Notes: generated by a model not told the origin, from the letters alone. Counted from the stretch's first letter, positions 20,483 to 30,295 are shown. The stretch is DNA of 64,000 nucleotides from Campylobacteraceae bacterium (GCA_031266555.1 JAISAU010000003.1:233958-297957); one strand, 5' to 3'. Made by a program: numbers and translations.

Positions 20483-20930
20483 CCACTACCAATGTTTTGG
20501 CGATAATATCTTGCCAAGTCTGCCTTTTATTGTTTACAAACGCCCATATAAATCCAACAAATAAAAAAGCTTCGCTTATTACTCGCACGGTAGCGCGAAT
20601 AAGCGACATGTAAAAGTCCGGTGTCTCTCCATTATAAATACAAATGACGCGTATTTTAACAACCATCTTTCCAATAGTCGCTCCGTACAAGCAGACAAAA
20701 AAAGTATGATATATAATTTTAACAGCGACAATGTAAGGAGACAAATATTCAACAAATATCCACAAACTCTCTTTGAATGAATTTGCGGCAAATACGAAGT
20801 CGCTAAAAGCTATGCATATCAAAGCGGCAACTATAAAATCATCTATGGTATACGCGATAAAACGTTTGCCAAAAGACGCTAAAGTGATATTTTTGCTTTC
20901 AAATTTTTTAATCAACTCGCGTTCTGTCAT
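20475..20930 (-). CDS. RDD-family membrane protein
   Basis: A 151-residue inner-membrane protein with about three membrane helices. The RDD domain is visible as [15 protein letters not shown], where the third Arg-Asp-Asp position reads IDD, and [14 protein letters not shown] in the middle loop. RDD proteins are small membrane proteins of uncertain, possibly transport-related, function. Here it is translationally coupled to purD (4-base overlap) and lptD (8-base overlap), so it may serve the envelope. Confidence 0.82.
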   Translation of the reverse strand: MTERELIKKFESKNITLASFGKRFIAYTIDDFIVAALICIAFSDFVFAANSFKESLWIFVEYLSPYIVAVKIIYHTFFVCLYGATIGKMVVKIRVICIYNGETPDFYMSLIRATVRVISEAFLFVGFIWAFVNNKRQTWQDIIAKTLVVDA

Positions 20931-22183
20931 TTTAGAGCCTGATAAGCGATGTCATTTCTAAATTTAGCGCCCTCAAAAGATACTTTTTCTGTCAAATCAT
21001 ACGCGTTGTCGCGAGCCTCTTTTATACTTTTGCCCACACCCACACAAACAAGCACTCGTCCGCCGTTCGCGTATATCGCGTTCTCTTTTTTGCAAACTCC
21101 GGCATACGCTACATGTGAACATGTTCTCTCTTTATCATATATATTTATAATTTTAGGTTCTGAGTTTTTGTACGGATAATTTTCGCTCGCCACTACCACT
21201 CCAACCGCAAACTCGTCTTTAAATCTTAAATCAAGCTCGTTTAATCGTCCTGTGGCGGCTTTATAAAAAAGTTCGCTCGCGGGCGTTTCTAAAAGCGGCA
21301 TTATCACTTCGCATTCAGGATCTCCAAATCTTACGTTATACTCAAGTACATAAACTTTTTTATCCACAACCATAGCGCCGATAAAAAGCACTCCGCTATA
21401 CTGCGCGCCCTCCTCTTTCATACCTTTTAAAGTCGGCTTTACGACAAACTCTTCTACTTGAGCGTAAATATCGTCATTTGCCAAAGGAGTAGGAGCATAC
21501 GCGCCCATTCCGCCAGTATTTGGACCTTCGTCATTTTCTAAAAGACGCTTGTGATCTTGCGCCGCGGGAAGTATTTTATAATTTTCTCCGTCGCAAATAG
21601 CAAATATAGAAAGTTCATAACCGTCTAAAAACTCTTCTATTACTATATTTTTGCCCGCACTTCCAAAACTCTCTCCGCTTAACATAGCACTTGCCGCTTC
21701 TTTAGCCTCTTTTTTGCTTTTTGCTATTATCACGCCCTTGCCCGCGCAAAGACCGTCGGCTTTTACTACTATCGGCGCGGTTAATGTATCTATAAAATCT
21801 TCCGCTTTTTTAGTAGAGCTTGTTTGTATATATTTCGCGGTCGGGATATTATGACGAAACAAAAAATCTTTCATAAAAGCTTTTGAACCCTCTAATTTCG
21901 CAGCATCTTTTGAAACTCCAAAAATTACCAAATTATGTTTTTTGAATACGTCTGTTATGCCTTCAACTAAAGGCGCTTCTGGACCCACGATAGTTAAATC
22001 TATGCCCTCTTTTTTCGCAAACTCAGCAAGTTCTTCGTAATCTTTAATATCAATATTAACGCCAAGTTTATCCGTAGCGCCGTTTCCGGGAGCAAAATAT
22101 AAATTTTTTATATTTTTATCGCGTTTTAAAGCAAGCGCGATAGCATACTCTCTGCCCCCATTGCCTATTATTAAAATTTTCAT
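20927..22183 (-). CDS. purD: Phosphoribosylamine-glycine ligase
   Basis: PurD joins phosphoribosylamine and glycine using ATP in purine synthesis. I start at [14 protein letters not shown], which has GGAGAT just upstream; a longer open frame extends 80 codons further but runs through a structured intergenic element. The 418 residues contain the GNGGRE nucleotide-like N-domain, GPEAPLVEG, the ATP-grasp core ([19 protein letters not shown]) and the metal-binding [16 protein letters not shown]. The length matches the family. Confidence 0.95.
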   Translation of the reverse strand: MKILIIGNGGREYAIALALKRDKNIKNLYFAPGNGATDKLGVNIDIKDYEELAEFAKKEGIDLTIVGPEAPLVEGITDVFKKHNLVIFGVSKDAAKLEGSKAFMKDFLFRHNIPTAKYIQTSSTKKAEDFIDTLTAPIVVKADGLCAGKGVIIAKSKKEAKEAASAMLSGESFGSAGKNIVIEEFLDGYELSIFAICDGENYKILPAAQDHKRLLENDEGPNTGGMGAYAPTPLANDDIYAQVEEFVVKPTLKGMKEEGAQYSGVLFIGAMVVDKKVYVLEYNVRFGDPECEVIMPLLETPASELFYKAATGRLNELDLRFKDEFAVGVVVASENYPYKNSEPKIINIYDKERTCSHVAYAGVCKKENAIYANGGRVLVCVGVGKSIKEARDNAYDLTEKVSFEGAKFRNDIAYQALK

Positions 22184-22199
22184 GATATCTCCGAATATA

Positions 22200-22445
22200 A
22201 AAAACGGCAATGATACAAAAGTTTTGAAAACATCTGTATTATTGCTGTTTATAAATTTAACCCGAGCGGGCGTTCCGCATTGTGTATTGGCCCTAAAAAG
22301 CCAACGATGCGAAAATGACAAAGCCTTCAGGCTGCGATGTCTTGCCTGCAAAACAGACTCGAGCGACATTACGGACACACCGGCTTTGTACGCTTTCCGC
22401 CAAATCTTAGTGTTGGACCTCATTTAAGCGGGTTATCGCTTCGCC
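22200..22445. repeat. GC-rich structured intergenic element with terminal inverted repeat
   Basis: A ~190-base GC-rich patch in an AT-rich context between purD and hemD. Its ends carry TAACCCG (about 22258) and CGGGTTA (about 22430) in inverted orientation. Inside are hairpins: CGCAT...TTGGC facing GCCAA...GATGCG around 22275-22313, and AGCC-TTCA-GGCT near 22323. On the minus strand it is open and in frame with purD, giving a Cys- and Arg-rich translation ([11 protein letters not shown]). The base composition and structure suggest a short mobile or repeat element, not part of PurD. Confidence 0.5.
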
Positions 22446-22463
22446 CAGGCTAAATTTGGACAA

Positions 22464-23108
22464 TTATAAGCTAAATTCGCTTAATTTTTTAGCAAATGCC
22501 ACGCATTCGTCGATATTAGGTTTTGGAGAGATTAGAGGCTTTATATCAGGCGTAAACGCTGCGGCAGTTTTCTTACCTATAGCTATGGCTGTAAAATTCT
22601 CATTCCATTTTGCGTATTTAAAAAAACACTTCACGGATGAAGGCGAAGTAAAGATAAATATTCCGTCTTTTTGCAAAATAAACTTCTCGCAAGGCTTGCA
22701 TATATTTTCATAAATCACAACTTCTTCTACATGTACGTTTTTTGATTTTAGTATACCGCTAACATCGGAAGCTACGACTTTGGCACGCGGAAATAAAACA
22801 AGTTTGTCAAAAAGTTCTTGCGATATTTGGGCAGCAAAATCATCTCCGTATGAGATTTTCGCTTCGTAAACCAAATTGCCTCCAAGCTCTTTTATAACTT
22901 TGCTCGTGCCTTTCCCTATGGAATAAGCGGGTAATTTTTTCCACTCTTTATAAATCTTATCTATGCCCAAAACCCCATTTTTTGAAGTAAATATGATAGC
23001 TTCGTATTTTTTTGGAGTAAATTTAGGATTTAGATACTTTATCTCAAATACGCCGATATTTTTAACGTCATCGTATTTTGTGTCGTTTAGCAGATAAATT
23101 TCCCGCAT
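22464..23108 (-). CDS. hemD: Uroporphyrinogen-III synthase
   Basis: HemD cyclises hydroxymethylbilane to uroporphyrinogen III in haem synthesis. The 214 residues form the two-lobed fold expected: IIFTSKNGV in lobe 1 (about 38-46) and FIFTSPSSVKCFF in lobe 2 (about 150-162), then AIAIGKKTAAAF near the C-terminus. These are the most conserved features of this divergent family. Sequence conservation is weak as usual, but pattern and length agree. It lies alone between the structured element and the Kiwa island. Confidence 0.85.
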   Translation of the reverse strand: MREIYLLNDTKYDDVKNIGVFEIKYLNPKFTPKKYEAIIFTSKNGVLGIDKIYKEWKKLPAYSIGKGTSKVIKELGGNLVYEAKISYGDDFAAQISQELFDKLVLFPRAKVVASDVSGILKSKNVHVEEVVIYENICKPCEKFILQKDGIFIFTSPSSVKCFFKYAKWNENFTAIAIGKKTAAAFTPDIKPLISPKPNIDECVAFAKKLSEFSL

Positions 23109-23599
23109 AATTTCTCCAAAAATAAAGTGTTCAATTATAGCTGGATTTATTACAAATGCACCAGTTGTGATATAAATGTAGTTACGCGTAAAAAATTTCT
23201 GTCTATTTTTATATAAATTTACGTCACATGTAACTCTTTTTTTGAGTTGAAATAGAATGAATACTTACATAGTATGCATAATGTAAAATATCAAGCAAGA
23301 ATATTTGTGCTAAATACATTGAGCAATATTAAGTTCTCAAGCCTCATTTGCATCGTGCAAGTTAAACACACTAAAATAAAACGGATACTGGGTATCAGCA
23401 TAATCCAGCGCAACATATAAAACAACATAGGTAAAATAAAGTGCAGCGCAATAAATAACTATAGCTAATTACTATTGTATAACATTGAAACAATACCAAA
23501 TGACCAAACTAAATTTGTGAATCAAAGATGTACGATTGCTGAATTTTGTTATTAGAAAATCAGCACTATTATATTATAATTAAGACAATATTTTTATGA
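23109..23599. other. Non-coding left flank of accessory island
   Basis: About 490 bases with no gene. After a last CACATGTAA at about 23225 the host-typical motif disappears and the base pattern changes (more CA/TG-rich), consistent with the start of foreign DNA. No direct repeats, tRNA or integrase were seen at the edge. Confidence 0.5.
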
Positions 23600-23790
23600 A
23601 GTGTTAATAAATGAATGTGAGCTAAAAAACTCCGGAATTTCTTGATATAGAAAAATATAATAAGTGATTTGTAAAAGGTGGAACATGTTAGTGATACAAC
23701 GGCAGCTAAGTTCGATGAAAGTGAGTGTGTCAATATTAACATCCTTCTCTTGCTCCCGATAAATGGGCAAGTCGCGTAGCTAAGATATAA
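23600..23790 (+). pseudogene. Decayed gene remnant upstream of Kiwa-like genes
   Basis: Protein-like segments lie in different plus-strand frames: KTPEFLDIEKYNK near 23625-23663, SDTTAAKFDESECVNI near 23692-23740, and HPSLAPDKWASRVAKI ending at a TAA at 23788. Stops and frame changes separate them. This looks like the 3' end of a gene broken by indels. The family is not recognisable; it may have been a further island gene. Confidence 0.45.
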
Positions 23791-23816
23791 ATTATTTTAA
23801 AATTGGAGCGCAAGAA

Positions 23817-24734
23817 ATGAACGCAAATGCCTTGATGGAATTCGTCGACAAGTTATTAACTGAACGCCCTGGCAACAATCTGACAATATATTTTTCTCGA
23901 TGGGTTTCATCTAAATATGTTTCTCATAAACCCCAACTATCAAATGATATTCAACAAGAAATTATCGCAATAGTGCTATCGCCATTGCGCAGACTTTTGA
24001 GCGACAACATCGTTGCCTATAATCCCATCGGGGCTGGTGATATGGAAATCGAGAAGCTAGACAAAGCTGACATTTTAAAAATTGCGTTATACCTTGAAAG
24101 CATAGCGGACGACAAAATTTTCACTGATATGAACACATTAAAAATAGATAAAATAGATTTCTATTGTATTGAGATTTTTTTTGGCAACCAAAAGCTATAC
24201 CTGTTTAGACAATTTCACAAACTAAAAAAACTTCGCAAAGGCATACTCGCGCAAATTGTCAATAACGAACTGCAAACAATGGATGGCAACTTTTTGGGTA
24301 TTGATGAAACTACCGATATTGTGCTATTCGGCGATGATGTGTACCTCATCAACCACATTTCATTGGAGCGGATTTTCAAATACAAAGATGAGTTTCTAAA
24401 TAAGACAAATGAGGCTTTGAGTGAACTGTTAACAAAGAATATGATTACCAATATCGAGCAATTCTCTGAGGATTGCTGCAATAACATCAGAATAATGAAA
24501 CACTTTACAAATATTATGACAAAGAGCAGATTGCCGCTGTTCTTCGATAATTATGATAAAGTTCCAAGCATTGTTATGGAATTAGGACTTGATATTGATT
24601 TTGATAACAAGGGAAAACTTATCTATCGGGAGAAATCTCAATTGTTCCATATCATAAATCTATTATCTGATTCGTACTTCAAGACATTAATTGCAAAGAG
24701 AACTGGAGTTTCAAAAATAGAAGGTGAGTTGTAA
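23817..24734 (+). CDS. kwaB: KwaB-like protein (DUF4868), Kiwa anti-phage defence
   Basis: A 305-residue soluble protein with a GGAG ribosome site 8 bases before ATG. The middle region IDETTDIVLFGDDVYLINH (about 161-179) followed by ERIFKYKDEF matches the most recognisable segment of DUF4868, the KwaB family. Size agrees with known KwaB (about 315 residues). In Kiwa, membrane protein KwaA senses phage attachment or envelope change and DNA-binding KwaB blocks phage DNA replication and transcription. The next gene, 3 bases away, is a four-helix membrane protein, as expected for KwaA, but the order is opposite to the usual kwaA-kwaB. Identification is by pattern only. Confidence 0.7.
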   Translation: MNANALMEFVDKLLTERPGNNLTIYFSRWVSSKYVSHKPQLSNDIQQEIIAIVLSPLRRLLSDNIVAYNPIGAGDMEIEKLDKADILKIALYLESIADDKIFTDMNTLKIDKIDFYCIEIFFGNQKLYLFRQFHKLKKLRKGILAQIVNNELQTMDGNFLGIDETTDIVLFGDDVYLINHISLERIFKYKDEFLNKTNEALSELLTKNMITNIEQFSEDCCNNIRIMKHFTNIMTKSRLPLFFDNYDKVPSIVMELGLDIDFDNKGKLIYREKSQLFHIINLLSDSYFKTLIAKRTGVSKIEGEL

Positions 24735-24737
24735 TAC

Positions 24738-25283
24738 ATGTTGACATTAGTATCGAAAACTTTTAATTATATATCATCCTATCTCATACTTTACCCATTG
24801 TTGATGATACGGGTTATCTTTACTAGTAAATTTAACGGATGGACAGACAAAATAACGTCGAACCTGCCATTACTCATATTACTATCAGTTTTTTTCATAT
24901 TGTCTATAATTTGGATGTCTGGCTTGCTTCGATGGAAAAATAACACTCGCATAAACGGTATTGTGATGAAAAATAATACAATCTATGCAGCTAGTTATAT
25001 TACTACCTATATTGTCCCTCTAGTTTTCATAGAAATGAATCTGACAGGGTTTGTAGTGAGCATTGTGTTGTTCATTGTTATAGGGGCAATTTTCATCTAT
25101 TCCGATAAGCATCTTCCAAATCCTACCTTTTTTATGTTTGGTTATAAGACTTATGAAATTGATGACAAAAATATCTTGTTTCAAGGTTCATTGGATATGT
25201 TGAATATTGAACTTATTGAAAGTCCTCACGGTATTTCTGCACGAGAGCTTACGAAGAATACATATATTGTATTGCCGCAGTAA
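24738..25283 (+). CDS. kwaA: KwaA-like four-helix membrane protein, Kiwa anti-phage defence
   Basis: A 181-residue membrane protein with four hydrophobic segments (about 11-30, 43-65, 84-101 and 106-125), then a ~55-residue cytosolic tail that includes NPTFFMFGYKTYEIDD. The four-helix topology with a C-terminal soluble part and the NPT...GY.xYE pattern fit KwaA of Kiwa systems. It starts 3 bases after the kwaB-like stop, so both are one transcript. If not KwaA, it is still the membrane partner of the DUF4868 protein. Host palindromes are lacking here, supporting acquisition by transfer. Confidence 0.6.
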   Translation: MLTLVSKTFNYISSYLILYPLLMIRVIFTSKFNGWTDKITSNLPLLILLSVFFILSIIWMSGLLRWKNNTRINGIVMKNNTIYAASYITTYIVPLVFIEMNLTGFVVSIVLFIVIGAIFIYSDKHLPNPTFFMFGYKTYEIDDKNILFQGSLDMLNIELIESPHGISARELTKNTYIVLPQ

Positions 25284-26021
25284 TTAATTGGAAAATCACA
25301 ATTATTGTTGCTAAAATCCAGAATTCAAGTAGACTTAAAAACATCAAAATATGCATCTCTTATCCAAACCACCAATTGGTGCTTTTTAATATAAGCTACA
25401 TTGGACAACCAGCAGAAGCGTTCGTACATATAAAAGCCAATTGAGTAAATATAATAAGAAAAATTAGCCAGATAGCCTCGCCAAATTGAATAGCAATATT
25501 TTTAGAATAGGTAAATTCCCTATAAGTGACCATACGAATAAAAAACGTGCTTAAACTATCAGTAATACTCAATCAATGCAGTGCAAAACATAATAAATTA
25601 CGTTATCAATTAGTTCAGTAGGCTGAGATTGTCCGCTTGTTACTGAAATTGGATACTATAGTAAGCTCGAAATGCGATCATGGCAAACAAAATACATAAT
25701 AAATAAAACATATAACATCAAAGATAAACAAGAAAATAGGTAGAGAAAGAAATTAAGTGCGTACCTAACATCACAATATTATCCAACCTAAAATATACCG
25801 GAACATAAATTCCACTTTATTTTGGTGGGCAACTATTTAACTAAATACACCAAACTTGCTTTTTCTTTTCAATTTATCTATTGTATCAACTAAATTCAAG
25901 CATAAAAGTAGAGCTTCACTACCAACAACTATACCCCAAAATATTTTTGGTTATCAATTTATTATTAGCAAGCATTTTTTATTCTAAAAACACCCGCTTC
26001 TAAATTTTCTGTTTTATCTAT
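25284..26021. other. Non-coding right flank of accessory island
   Basis: About 740 bases with no convincing gene. A 45-codon minus-strand frame at 25396-25533 encodes one hydrophobic helix (GEAIWLIFLIIFTQLAFI) but has no ribosome site; it may be debris. No TACATGTA is present. Host-type sequence resumes at the guaA stop codon. Confidence 0.5.
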
Positions 26022-27560
26022 TTATTCCCACTCAATAGTTGCGGGCGGTTTGTTGGATATATCGTACACTACGCGATTTATCCCACTTACCTCGTTTATA
26101 ATTCTTGTGCTCATTCTCTCCAAAACTTCATGCGGTAAATGCGCGAAAGAGGCAGTCATGCCATCCGCGCTTTCCACTATTCTAATGCAAACTGTGTTAT
26201 CGTAAGTTCTGTTATCGCCCATAACTCCCACACTTTTGACGTTTAAAAGCACGGTAAAACTTTGCCAAGTTTTATCATAATATCCGCTTGCTTTGAGCTC
26301 CTCTTGCATTATCACGTCAGCAGCTCTCAAAAGTTTCAAATCCTCTTTCGTTACCTCTCCAATTATCCTTATCGCGAGTCCGGGTCCCGGAAACGGATGG
26401 CGCATAATCATATCTCTTGTTATGCCAAGTTCAAGTCCCAAAGCGCGCACCTCATCTTTAAAAAGCTCTCTTAAAGGCTCTATAAGAGTAAATTTCATCC
26501 AATCCGGAAGTCCTCCGACATTGTGATGAGATTTGATAGTTTTAGAAGGACCTTTTACGGATACCGATTCAATAACATCGGGATAAAGCGTGCCTTGCGC
26601 TAAAAACGCTATGCCATCATATTTTTTAGCCTCTTTTTCAAAAACTTCTATAAAAGTATGTCCTATGATTTTTCTTTTTTGTTCCGGATCCGTAACCTCT
26701 TTTAGCCGCGATAGATAAATCTCGCTCGCGTCAACTGTGATAAGCGGGATTTTAAGATTAACTCTGAACATATTTTCTACCTGTTCCCTCTCGTTTGCTC
26801 TCAAAAGTCCCGTATCCACAAAAATCGGCACAAGTCGCTCGCCTATAGCTTCATATAAAAGCGTCGCTACGACGGAACTATCCACTCCGCCGCTCACCGC
26901 ACAAAGAACTTTCTTATCGCCCGTAATACTTTGAATTTTTGATATTTGTTCTTTTGCGAACGATCCCATATTCCATGTAGTTTCGCATTCGCAAATCTCT
27001 TTCGCGAAATTCCTCAAAACTTTTGCTCCATAAGTAGAGTGCGTAACTTCGGGATGAAACTGCAAAGCGTAAATCTTTTTTTCCACATTTGCTATCGCAG
27101 CGTGCGTAGAGTTGTCGCTTGAAGCGATACTTATAAAACCTTCCGGCAGCTTTTCAACTCTATCGGCGTGACTCATCCAGTAAACGCTGTTATTTTCCGT
27201 ATTTTTAAATATAGCGCAACCTTCCACATGTTTGACATTCGCTTTGCCGTATTCGTGATGATTAGCCGCGGCGACCTCTCCGCCAAAATGTTGCGCGACA
27301 AGCTGCATACCATAACAAATAGCAAGTATCGGCAATCCTAATTCATAAACGCTATCATCAATCTTATAAGCGTCTTTCGCGTAAACCGAAGCCGGACCGC
27401 CTGAAAATATAAGTCCTTTTGGATTTTTCGCTTTGATATTTTCCGCGCTTTCGTTATAAGGAACTATTTCGCAATAAACTTTCTCTTCTCTCATGCGCCT
27501 CGCGATTAATTGCGTATATTGTGAACCAAAATCTAAAATGACAATAGGGACATTTTTCAT
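26022..27560 (-). CDS. guaA: GMP synthase (glutamine-hydrolysing)
   Basis: GuaA converts XMP to GMP using glutamine and ATP. The 512 residues contain the class I amidotransferase domain, with the nucleophile in AICYGMQ (Cys82) and the FHPEVTHS motif holding the His-Glu pair. Next is the ATP-pyrophosphatase P-loop [10 protein letters not shown] and the C-terminal dimerisation domain ending in [10 protein letters not shown]. All catalytic features are intact. The start overlaps the stop of the upstream lipoprotein gene by 4 bases. Confidence 0.97.
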   Translation of the reverse strand: MKNVPIVILDFGSQYTQLIARRMREEKVYCEIVPYNESAENIKAKNPKGLIFSGGPASVYAKDAYKIDDSVYELGLPILAICYGMQLVAQHFGGEVAAANHHEYGKANVKHVEGCAIFKNTENNSVYWMSHADRVEKLPEGFISIASSDNSTHAAIANVEKKIYALQFHPEVTHSTYGAKVLRNFAKEICECETTWNMGSFAKEQISKIQSITGDKKVLCAVSGGVDSSVVATLLYEAIGERLVPIFVDTGLLRANEREQVENMFRVNLKIPLITVDASEIYLSRLKEVTDPEQKRKIIGHTFIEVFEKEAKKYDGIAFLAQGTLYPDVIESVSVKGPSKTIKSHHNVGGLPDWMKFTLIEPLRELFKDEVRALGLELGITRDMIMRHPFPGPGLAIRIIGEVTKEDLKLLRAADVIMQEELKASGYYDKTWQSFTVLLNVKSVGVMGDNRTYDNTVCIRIVESADGMTASFAHLPHEVLERMSTRIINEVSGINRVVYDISNKPPATIEWE

Positions 27561-27754
27561 GAAATCTCTCTTTTAATTGATTTTTGCGATATTAAGCTAT
27601 TTGACAAATCCTGTTTTGCTGTTTTGTGTAAAAAATTGACCGTATCGGACGATGAAGAGACATATTTTGGGTCGTCTTTGTATCCGCAGCCGGAAAGTAA
27701 AAGTATAAATGTTATAATTAGTAGATGAAACATATAAGCTCTGTTATTTCTCAT
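27557..27754 (-). CDS. Small lipoprotein
   Basis: A short secreted protein, 65 residues from the chosen ATG (MRNNRAYMF), with AAGGAT upstream. A hydrophobic helix ends in the lipobox LLSGC, so the mature protein would be lipid-anchored at that Cys, leaving about 42 residues ([14 protein letters not shown]...). This resembles the LptM/YifL-type small lipoproteins (a GCGYK or GCGxKG start followed by a proline-containing segment) found near biosynthetic genes, but the match is short. Its 5' end overlaps the divergent DciA-like gene by about 30 bases, which is unusual. Confidence 0.6.
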   Translation of the reverse strand: MRNNRAYMFHLLIITFILLLSGCGYKDDPKYVSSSSDTVNFLHKTAKQDLSNSLISQKSIKREIS

Positions 27755-28186
27755 ATAAGACGGTATCCTTCGCTTGAAAAATTGGAACAAATAGCCTCTT
27801 ACAAAAAGCTTCTGTCCCTTTTACCTATCAGTTATCAAAACGCGGTAAAGTTTATGTACAATAAAAATGACACGCTTTTTTTTGTGCTTAAACATCCGGC
27901 TTTTAAAATGGAGTTTAATTATAAGATTACATTGATAAAAGGTCTATTAAAAGAGCTTGTAAAGCAAGATAAAAGCTGCGAATGTATAAATGCGAACAAT
28001 ATCAAAGCGTTTGTCACCAATAAAATATCCTTACATGTAGAGGAGCAAAAAACAGATACGGTACCGCTTTATGATGAAAAATCAAAAGGTGATTTTAAAA
28101 ATCTCGCGAAAAACGCGGAGCTAAATAAATTGTTTGAATCCATAAGGGATATAATTGCCAAAAAATCAGAACGAGTTGAATTTTAG
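27725..28186 (+). CDS. DUF721/DciA-like protein
   Basis: A 153-residue basic, soluble protein. The HPAFKMEFNYKITLIKGLLK segment (about 57-76) resembles the conserved 'hPawaqELr' core of DUF721, the family of the DnaB-helicase loader DciA. In Campylobacterota this gene often stands near DNA-repair genes, and uvrC follows 9 bases downstream. The C-terminal third is low-complexity and charged. The start ATG overlaps the divergent lipoprotein gene. The assignment is moderate, because DUF721 proteins are divergent in this phylum. Confidence 0.5.
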   Translation: MKHISSVISHIRRYPSLEKLEQIASYKKLLSLLPISYQNAVKFMYNKNDTLFFVLKHPAFKMEFNYKITLIKGLLKELVKQDKSCECINANNIKAFVTNKISLHVEEQKTDTVPLYDEKSKGDFKNLAKNAELNKLFESIRDIIAKKSERVEF

Positions 28187-28194
28187 GAGTTTTT

Positions 28195-30012
28195 TTGTTA
28201 AACGCAATAAAAAATCTGCCCGATAGCGCAGGAATTTACCAATACTTTGACGCAAATAACAAACTCCTATACATAGGAAAAGCGAAATCTTTAAAAAAAC
28301 GCGTGAAGAGTTATTTTCGTTTTGAAGATGGCTTATCTCCAGCGCCAAACTTAAGTCCTAGAATTCACAAAATGATAAGCGAAACAAATAGGCTTGAGTA
28401 TCTTTTGGTGGAGAGCGAACACGACGCGCTTATTTTGGAAAACTCTCTTATAAAGCAGCTAAAACCAAAATACAATATTTTGCTAAGAGACGACAAAACG
28501 TATCCTTACATATATATAAATTTAGCGCAAGATTTCCCACGTTTTGAGACGACAAGAAAACTTGTGAAAGGTTCGCACATCAAGTATTTCGGACCGTTTA
28601 GCTCGTCTCATAAAGCCATTTTGGAAGCTTTATATCTGCTTTTTCCTCTCGTGCAAAAAAAAGGCTGTTTAAAACATAAAAAAGCTTGTCTATTTTACCA
28701 AATCAACAAATGCCTCGCTCCTTGCGAAATGAAAGTCTCCAAAGAGGAGTACGGACAAATAGTACAAAGCTCGATGGAACTTATAAACGACAAGAAGCTA
28801 ATGATAAAGCGTCTTAACGCAAAAATGCTGCAAGCCTCAAAATCGCTAAATTACGAAGAAGCTTCAAGACTTCGCGATATGCAAATCGCTATAAAAAACA
28901 GCGTACATGTAAGCCAAATTGATTTGGCAAAATTGGAAGATTTTGATATTTTTGCCGTATATATTGAAGGCAAAAACGCCTGCGCTTTGAGACTTTTTAT
29001 AAGAGAAGGTAAAGTTACCTCATCAACGCATACGATTTTAAGTTCAACAAATGGATTTGACAAAGAAGAGCTTTATGAAAGACTTTTATTCGAATACTAC
29101 ACGCCCGATATTCCGTATCTTGCGAAAAACATCTTAGTCGCGGACGAACTTGAAAACAAAAACGTCATAGCCGAAGCTTTAAAAGAGAGATGCGGACACA
29201 CCTTCAACATTCAAAACGCGAAGATAGGCGATAAAAAAGCGCTTTGCAATTTGGCATTAAAAAATGCCAAAGAGTTGCTTTTATTTAACAAAAACGAGAC
29301 AAAAATCACGCTTTTTGAATCCTTGCAAAATCTGCTTGAACTCGATAACGCGCCTTTTACGATTGAAACATTTGACAATTCTCATTTGATGGGAGAAGCT
29401 AGCGTTGGAGCTATGACAACATGTAAAAGCGGCAAATTCGTAAAACAAAATTACCGCCATTATCATTTGCACGCTAAAGATGAATATTCGCAAATGAGAG
29501 AGCTTTTGAGCGAACGCGCGAAAAGATTTGACAAAGAAGCCGCGCCAGATTTGTGGCTTATTGACGGTGGAGAAACCTTAAGAAATTTAGCCGAAGACAT
29601 ATTGCAAAGCGTCGGCGCCAATGTAGACGTTGTGGCGATAGCTAAAGAAAAAATCGACGCTAAAGCTCATAGAGCAAAAGGAAGCGCGAACGACATTATA
29701 TACGCGAAAAAAGGGAAATTAACTTTAAGCGCGAACGACGAAAGATTACAGTTTTTACAAAGACTTCGCGACGAGGCACACCGCTTCGCTATCTCGTTTC
29801 ATAGAAAAACGAGGCAAAAAAGAGCGAGTGAGAGTTCGGTTTTAAAAGCGGCTGGTTTAAATGACGCCGTTATTAAAAAACTCATAGATTATTTCGGCAC
29901 TTATGAAGCGATAAGAAATTCGGATGAAAAAACGTTAAATCAACTACTTTCAAAACGCACGGTAAAAAAAGTAATGGAAGCGATAACTTTGCAAAATAAA
30001 ACTAAGCCTTGA
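28195..30012 (+). CDS. uvrC: Excinuclease ABC subunit C
   Basis: UvrC makes both incisions in nucleotide excision repair. It starts at TTG with TAGGAG five bases upstream. The 605 residues show the GIY-YIG nuclease (SAGIYQYFD...LLYIGKAKSLKKRVKSYF, about 11-40), a Cys cluster (CLKHKKACLFY..CLAPC), the UVR helical hairpin (LNYEEASRLRDMQIA, about 218-232), the RNase H-like endonuclease domain (IETFDNSHLMGE) and a C-terminal helix-hairpin-helix region (AAGLNDAVIKKLIDYFGTYEAI). It is complete and probably co-transcribed with the DciA-like gene. Confidence 0.96.
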   Translation: MLNAIKNLPDSAGIYQYFDANNKLLYIGKAKSLKKRVKSYFRFEDGLSPAPNLSPRIHKMISETNRLEYLLVESEHDALILENSLIKQLKPKYNILLRDDKTYPYIYINLAQDFPRFETTRKLVKGSHIKYFGPFSSSHKAILEALYLLFPLVQKKGCLKHKKACLFYQINKCLAPCEMKVSKEEYGQIVQSSMELINDKKLMIKRLNAKMLQASKSLNYEEASRLRDMQIAIKNSVHVSQIDLAKLEDFDIFAVYIEGKNACALRLFIREGKVTSSTHTILSSTNGFDKEELYERLLFEYYTPDIPYLAKNILVADELENKNVIAEALKERCGHTFNIQNAKIGDKKALCNLALKNAKELLLFNKNETKITLFESLQNLLELDNAPFTIETFDNSHLMGEASVGAMTTCKSGKFVKQNYRHYHLHAKDEYSQMRELLSERAKRFDKEAAPDLWLIDGGETLRNLAEDILQSVGANVDVVAIAKEKIDAKAHRAKGSANDIIYAKKGKLTLSANDERLQFLQRLRDEAHRFAISFHRKTRQKRASESSVLKAAGLNDAVIKKLIDYFGTYEAIRNSDEKTLNQLLSKRTVKKVMEAITLQNKTKP

Positions 30013-30093
30013 TATTTTTATCTACATGTAAAAAGACTTAATTATTGTTTTATCCCACTAAAATAATGTATTTAAATTCTTGAGGAATAAACA

Positions 30094-30295
30094 ATGAACA
30101 AATCTGAAAAAAGGATAAAAGAGTTTTATGAAAAGGTACCACAAGTAGCTGAAAATACCCATACAAAACAGTATTGTTAAAGAAAAAAATAAAAAACTTC
30201 TTAGGATATTAACAAATATCTTGACGAAATCGTTAAAAACAGAAAAAATCCTCTAATTTCCATCTGGGTTTTGACATATACTCTTTATAAAATTT
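30094..30295 (+). pseudogene. Frameshifted small gene
   Basis: ATG at 30094 has TGAGGAA nine bases upstream and opens a 28-codon frame starting MNKSEKRIKEFYEKVPQ. After a stop at 30178-30180 the same kind of sequence continues in another frame as DINKYLDEIVKNRKNPLISI, ending at a TGA near 30295. Together these suggest a ~65-residue gene broken by one or two indels or a stop. Family unknown. Confidence 0.4.

Noticed and set aside
22184..22423. 80-codon N-terminal extension of PurD
   Set aside because: It crosses the structured element, precedes a proper ribosome site and ATG at 22183, and known PurD proteins start at the [10 protein letters not shown] position.
25396..25533. 45-residue one-helix membrane peptide (minus strand)
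   Set aside because: Lacks a ribosome site and neighbours in frame; kept only as a remark on the island flank.
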